A stretch of 6,087 nt of DNA. It comes from Chloroflexota bacterium (GTDB lineage Bacteria > Chloroflexota > UBA11872). Below are positions 5,378-6,087 of this stretch, one piece after another. Where the stretch lies: the NCBI GenBank assembly GCA_028875175.1, contig JAPPFO010000198.1, positions 1 through 6,087 on the forward strand, in the 5' to 3' direction. The first letter of the stretch is position 1. Every line of letters starts with the position of its first letter. A model generated the notes under the pieces. It did no database searches. It was not told the origin of the DNA and saw only the letters and a list, made by a program, of their open reading frames with translations. A program made the position numbers and the translations under genes.

Positions 5378-5601
5378 CGCGGCGCCTGTACCACACCCTG
5401 CGGTGCCCCGCCGGCGGCCGTTCGCTCCTGGTCCATGGCCTCGCTCACCTTGTCTAGGCCCTCGTCCAGCGCTGCGCGAGCAACCCGCGCCATAGTGACA
5501 CCGCGCCCGGCGCGCCGGGCGAGCTCTCCGAGCCTGCGCCGCTGCGCAGGGGTAACGCAGATCGTCAGCCGCGTCAGCCGTTCATCATCGAATAAGCCCA
5601 T
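5374..5601 (-). CDS. Ribbon-helix-helix (CopG/MetJ/Arc-type) regulator
   Basis: A 75-residue DNA-binding protein, first gene of the operon. The fold pattern is clear: a beta strand (RLTRLTICVT, residues 8-17), helix A (PAQRRRLGELARRAG, 18-32), a turn (RGVT) and helix B (MARVARAALDEGLDKV, 37-52), followed by a flexible polar tail. Such proteins form dimers whose paired strands enter the major groove of short palindromes, and they usually repress their own operon. An inverted repeat covering the predicted -10 box (5603-5623) is a natural target. In plasmids such as pMV158 the RHH protein CopG controls the rep gene downstream, and the same role fits here. The start at 5601 follows from the fold and from the promoter ending just upstream; there is no Shine-Dalgarno sequence. 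Confidence 0.8.
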   Translation of the reverse strand: MGLFDDERLTRLTICVTPAQRRRLGELARRAGRGVTMARVARAALDEGLDKVSEAMDQERTAAGGAPQGVVQAPR

Positions 5602-5637
5602 GGTGATGATGGTACTGCATCACGGAGTGACGCTCAA
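5602..5637 (-). promoter_or_regulatory. Predicted promoter of the replication-like operon, probably leaderless
   Basis: On the - strand TTGAGC (5637-5632) and TACCAT (5614-5609) are 17 bases apart, each with four of six consensus bases. TACCAT also fits the TANNNT box, and only seven bases separate it from the A of the ATG at 5601, so transcription would start at or next to the start codon. The absence of any ribosome-binding site before this ATG fits a leaderless message. Confidence 0.45.
5603..5623. promoter_or_regulatory. Inverted repeat over the -10 box (candidate operator)
   Basis: GTGATG (5603-5608) and CATCAC (5618-5623) are exact reverse complements nine bases apart. They cover the predicted -10 box and transcription start of the regulator gene, the usual position for an autorepressor site. 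The ribbon-helix-helix protein encoded immediately downstream is the likely binder. Confidence 0.45.
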
Positions 5638-5689
5638 CACCGGCTGCCGGCGTGCGCGCGACTTCCGGTAATGCCCGGACTGTCGCCCT

Positions 5690-5703
5690 CGGGGGAAACC
5701 CCG
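5690..5703. other. Hairpin with GAAA tetraloop
   Basis: CGGGG and CCCCG enclose GAAA, a GNRA tetraloop when read as + strand RNA. It lies in the gap between the regulator gene and the degraded copy C. It may belong to a leader or an old terminator; no T-run follows. Confidence 0.3.
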
Positions 5704-5757
5704 TAGACGCGGGACTCCAGCTTGACGCCGCGGCGCCGGTCAAGGATCGTGACGCCC

Positions 5758-6006
5758 GTGAGTGCCGAGGCGATAGCCATAGTAGGTGTCGGGGTGGCCC
5801 TTTGGCCGTGCTGGTGCCGCTGATCCTGACCCTGCATGGCCGCGTAGTCGTCGAAGCTGGGCGAGCTGCGCCGCGAACTGCATGCTTTGGCGGAGCGTGT
5901 GGCGCGCATCGGCCCCTGGCGCCCAGCCAACCGGCGCGCCGGCGCCAACATCCAAGACGCCCCCGGAGGCCACCGCCGAGTGACGGCGGCAGTCATGGTA
6001 CGGTAA
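5758..6006 (+). pseudogene. Frameshifted membrane/coiled-coil miniprotein, copy C
   Basis: From GTG 5758 one frame reads VSAEAIAIVGVGVAL and then hits TGA at 5821. The next frame continues the hydrophobic segment from 5802 (LAVLVPLILTLHGRV). The first frame resumes after a stop at 5845 with KLGELRRELHALAERVARI (to 5910). Joined, these align with copies A and B (E-x-x-AI at the start, LAERVAKIE-like coil at the end). Two compensating indels, near 5800 and 5848, are needed, so the gene is broken as it stands. The final frame runs on to TAA at 6004-6006; a neighbouring frame ends in an Ala/Pro/Thr-rich tail at 5983, so the true original end is unclear. It ends six bases before pyrF and may be a remnant of a former gene upstream of it. 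Confidence 0.55.
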
Positions 6007-6012
6007 GCCCTG

Positions 6013-6087
6013 ATGGCGACAATTGGTAGGGGTCCAGACAGGCGTCTGATCGTGGCCTTGGACGTGCCGACGCTGGACAAGGCCCGC
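6013..6087 (+). CDS. pyrF: Orotidine 5'-phosphate decarboxylase, N-terminus only
   Basis: The window ends after 25 codons. RRLIVALDVPTLDKAR is the first beta strand and loop of the PyrF (OMP decarboxylase) barrel; the Asp of the ALD motif (residue 17) contacts the substrate in this family. The enzyme converts OMP to UMP, the last step of de novo pyrimidine synthesis, in the cytoplasm. The start at ATG 6013 places this motif at the usual distance from the N-terminus. There is no clear Shine-Dalgarno sequence; a TACGGT hexamer ends eight bases upstream and could be a -10 box for a leaderless message. Being a core gene, it marks the chromosomal side of the window. Confidence 0.8.
   Translation, partial: MATIGRGPDRRLIVALDVPTLDKAR

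Overview
This is a GC-rich bacterial window (by eye about two-thirds G+C, with frequent GTG starts). It runs from a toxin-antitoxin pair at the left to the first codons of the chromosomal gene pyrF at the right edge. The organism cannot be fixed from the sequence. The mix of a BrnT toxin, a DUF5678 protein, tiny membrane/coiled-coil proteins and a possible leaderless promoter would fit a Chloroflexota-like (Thermomicrobia-like) or other GC-rich terrestrial or thermophilic lineage; this is only a guess. No integrase, transposase, tRNA, rRNA or CRISPR array was found.

Left part (1-1661, + strand): a BrnT-family toxin gene overlaps an XRE helix-turn-helix antitoxin gene that has a near-perfect ribosome-binding site. 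Two small inverted repeats that could be operators lie upstream. Next come a 60-residue membrane/coiled-coil miniprotein (copy A), a terminator-like hairpin, a second hairpin in an apparent leader, and a 97-residue protein resembling DUF5678.

Middle (1662-2190): about 530 bases with no convincing gene, holding several short palindromes and hairpins. It ends in a 22-bp tandem repeat (2.8 copies) that runs into the 3' end of the convergent operon.

Right part (5601 down to 2191, - strand): a tightly packed operon with overlapping or nearly touching genes. The order is a ribbon-helix-helix regulator, a second membrane/coiled-coil miniprotein (copy B), a possible 46-residue ORF, a DnaB-N plus RepA-like hexameric-helicase ATPase, and a 475-residue protein of unknown family that may be a replication initiator. 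A small autoregulator, then a RepA-type helicase, then a putative initiator, then iteron-like repeats recalls the repF-repA-repC module of IncQ plasmids such as RSF1010. The block could be a replication module of an integrated or integrative plasmid-like element. The comparison rests on gene order and ATPase type, not on demonstrated homology of the last gene.

Right edge (5602-6087): a compact promoter/operator for the operon, a frameshifted third copy of the miniprotein family (copy C), and the N-terminus of PyrF. This places the accessory block directly against a core biosynthetic gene.
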